This document shows, one piece after another, positions 62,974 through 64,000 of a stretch of 64,000 nt of DNA (the stretch's first letter is position 1; each line of letters starts with the position of its first letter). Under the pieces are notes generated by a model, which was not told where the DNA came from, ran no database searches, and was given only the letters and a program-made list of their open reading frames with translations. The stretch covers positions 61,039 to 125,038 of the forward strand of contig NZ_JASHKA010000019.1 in assembly GCF_030732845.1 (NCBI RefSeq), written 5' to 3'. This stretch comes from Roseibium sp. MMSF_3544. Its GTDB lineage: Bacteria > Pseudomonadota > Alphaproteobacteria > Rhizobiales > Stappiaceae. The translations under genes and the position numbers were made by a program.

Positions 62974-63897
62974 TTGCGGTGCATGCTCAAAAGGGTGGAC
63001 AGCGATTTGAACAGTCAGCCTGCGGTCACTTTGAACCGCAAGCTCGGAATTGCGAGCGCAGTGGGCGTCCTTTTCATCTGGTCCGGCTTCATCGTCTTCT
63101 CGCGGGCGGGCGTGACCACCAGTCTTACACCGGCTGACATGACCGGGCTCAGGTTTCTGGTTGCCGGCTCAATCACGCTGCCTTTTCTTCTGAAATGGTG
63201 GCCCCGGAACCTGCCCTGGCATGCCATTTGTCTCATGTCTCTTTGCGGGCCCGGTGCGCTTTATTCCATGCTCATGTATTGGGGTCTTGCAGAAGCGTCG
63301 GCGGCCTATGCGGGTGTTTTTGCAAACGGTGCTCTCCCCATATTCACGGTTCTTCTGGTCGCTGTCTTTGCAGCAACATTGCCAAACAGGCTGCAGCTCA
63401 CCGGGATCGCGGTGATCGTTGCCGGGGCCGTCCTTCTGGGAAGCGCAGGCTTCCTGAACAGCGGCAGGAACGTAGGCGTCGGAATAGGACTGTTCCTGAG
63501 CGCGTCCGCCGTGCTTTCGATCTATATATTCGGCGTCCGGCAGTGGCAGGTGACACCGCGTCAGGCGCTGGTTCTCGTCAACGTGCCGAATGCCATCCTG
63601 TTCGTGCCGATCTGGCTGTTCCTGCTTCCGTCCGGTCTTGAGGACACGGGTTTGGCGACGATCGTGTTCCAGGCCGCCTATCAGGGTCTCGGACCAGGCT
63701 TTGTGGCCGTTATTCTCTTTGCGCTTGCGGCAACCCATCTCGGGCCGACCGCAACCGCCGGATTTTCGGCGGCGGTGCCGGCATCGGCAGCCGTTCTGGC
63801 AATTCCGGTCCTCGGAGAAATCCCTGACGTTAGGGAGTGGATAGGGATTGGTGTTGTTACACTCGGATTGTCGTTGCTGGTCATGAAGCGCGACTAG
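62974..63897 (+). CDS. EamA/DMT-family transporter
   Basis: Ten-helix transporter of 307 residues (start TTG at 62974 or the ATG at 62983). Two EamA repeats are visible: first with GVLFIWSGFIVFSRAGVTTS and LAEASAAYAGVFANGALPIF, second with FALAATHLGPTATAGFSAAVPASAAVLAIPVLGE. The substrate is unknown. It is monocistronic, and its stop codon lies within the small inverted repeat at the window end. Confidence 0.9.
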   Translation: MRCMLKRVDSDLNSQPAVTLNRKLGIASAVGVLFIWSGFIVFSRAGVTTSLTPADMTGLRFLVAGSITLPFLLKWWPRNLPWHAICLMSLCGPGALYSMLMYWGLAEASAAYAGVFANGALPIFTVLLVAVFAATLPNRLQLTGIAVIVAGAVLLGSAGFLNSGRNVGVGIGLFLSASAVLSIYIFGVRQWQVTPRQALVLVNVPNAILFVPIWLFLLPSGLEDTGLATIVFQAAYQGLGPGFVAVILFALAATHLGPTATAGFSAAVPASAAVLAIPVLGEIPDVREWIGIGVVTLGLSLLVMKRD

Positions 63898-63930
63898 GGT
63901 ACGGACTTCATTTATGGGTCCGGACCCTAG
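63894..63930. repeat. Short inverted repeat, copy B of the 3'-end repeat
   Basis: CTAGGGTACGGAC (63894-63906) and GTCCGGACCCTAG (63918-63930) pair at 12 of 13 positions around an 11-base loop beginning TTCATTTA. It matches the sequence at 1646-1676 with about five differences. Both copies follow a stop codon of a plus-strand gene. Confidence 0.65.
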
Positions 63931-64000
63931 GTGTGAAATCTAAGAAGGTTGTTCACTCACATTGAAGATCTGAGACTGGTTGGTGACCAAACACAATCAG

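Overview
This window is high-GC chromosomal DNA from an alphaproteobacterium. The gene content suggests a marine, Stappiaceae-like member (Roseibium/Labrenzia/Stappia group) of the Hyphomicrobiales. That placement is inferred from the ethylmalonyl-CoA pathway pair (ccr with ecm/meaA), a DMSP-demethylase-like GcvT-fold protein, an IalB-family protein, BCCT and NodT-type proteins, and the intergenic palindromic repeats. No species marker such as rRNA was seen. I found no tRNA, rRNA, CRISPR array, transposase, integrase or phage structural gene, so this looks like a stable chromosomal segment with several accessory catabolic and transport islands.

Layout. 0.2-7 kb: sulfatase-fold membrane protein, ferredoxin and argG, then a DUF3302/HlyD/NodT-type export operon. 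7-11 kb: TetR and GDCCVxC genes divergent from a two-subunit molybdenum hydroxylase, with two inverted-repeat operators between them. 11-22.7 kb: mostly single housekeeping or envelope genes (cytochrome P460, rlmN, IalB, an ECF sigma factor without a neighbouring anti-sigma gene, an MFS pump, a TrmH-type methyltransferase, a quinone reductase-like MDR protein, a class IV aminotransferase, exonuclease III, a GH25 lysozyme lipoprotein, SH3 and CAP proteins). 22.7-23.4 kb: two families of long inverted repeats. 23.4-27 kb: ccr and ecm, divergently transcribed. 27-31.5 kb: a DmdA-like protein, then SbtA-type bicarbonate permease, PII-like protein, beta-carbonic anhydrase and DinB in one direction. 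This inorganic-carbon module sits close to the CO2-fixing enzyme Ccr. 31.7-43.9 kb: transporters, asd, tenA, a racemase-family protein, arsR-arsC, an MFS drug pump, and a phytase-like esterase with a triple Pho-box repeat in its promoter. 43.9-47.4 kb: LysR/flavin reductase and MarR/ABM/cytochrome b561 redox islands, each around a divergent promoter.

The most unusual block is 47.4-56.0 kb. A LysR regulator is divergent from a tightly packed set of six genes: aldehyde dehydrogenase, an M19-dipeptidase-like protein lacking key zinc ligands, a 561-residue protein I cannot assign, a DUF3726 protein, an Ldh2-family dehydrogenase with a changed active-site position, and a BCCT transporter. It looks like a dedicated uptake and catabolic pathway for a betaine-like or imino-acid-like compound, but the substrate is not evident.

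56-64 kb: a fusion of a class III nucleotide cyclase with a winged-helix, TolB-like and TPR protein, a methyltransferase-cysK pair, an autotransporter whose passenger resembles a proprotein-convertase P-domain, and an EamA transporter. Annotation is by motif recognition from sequence alone; no database search was run.
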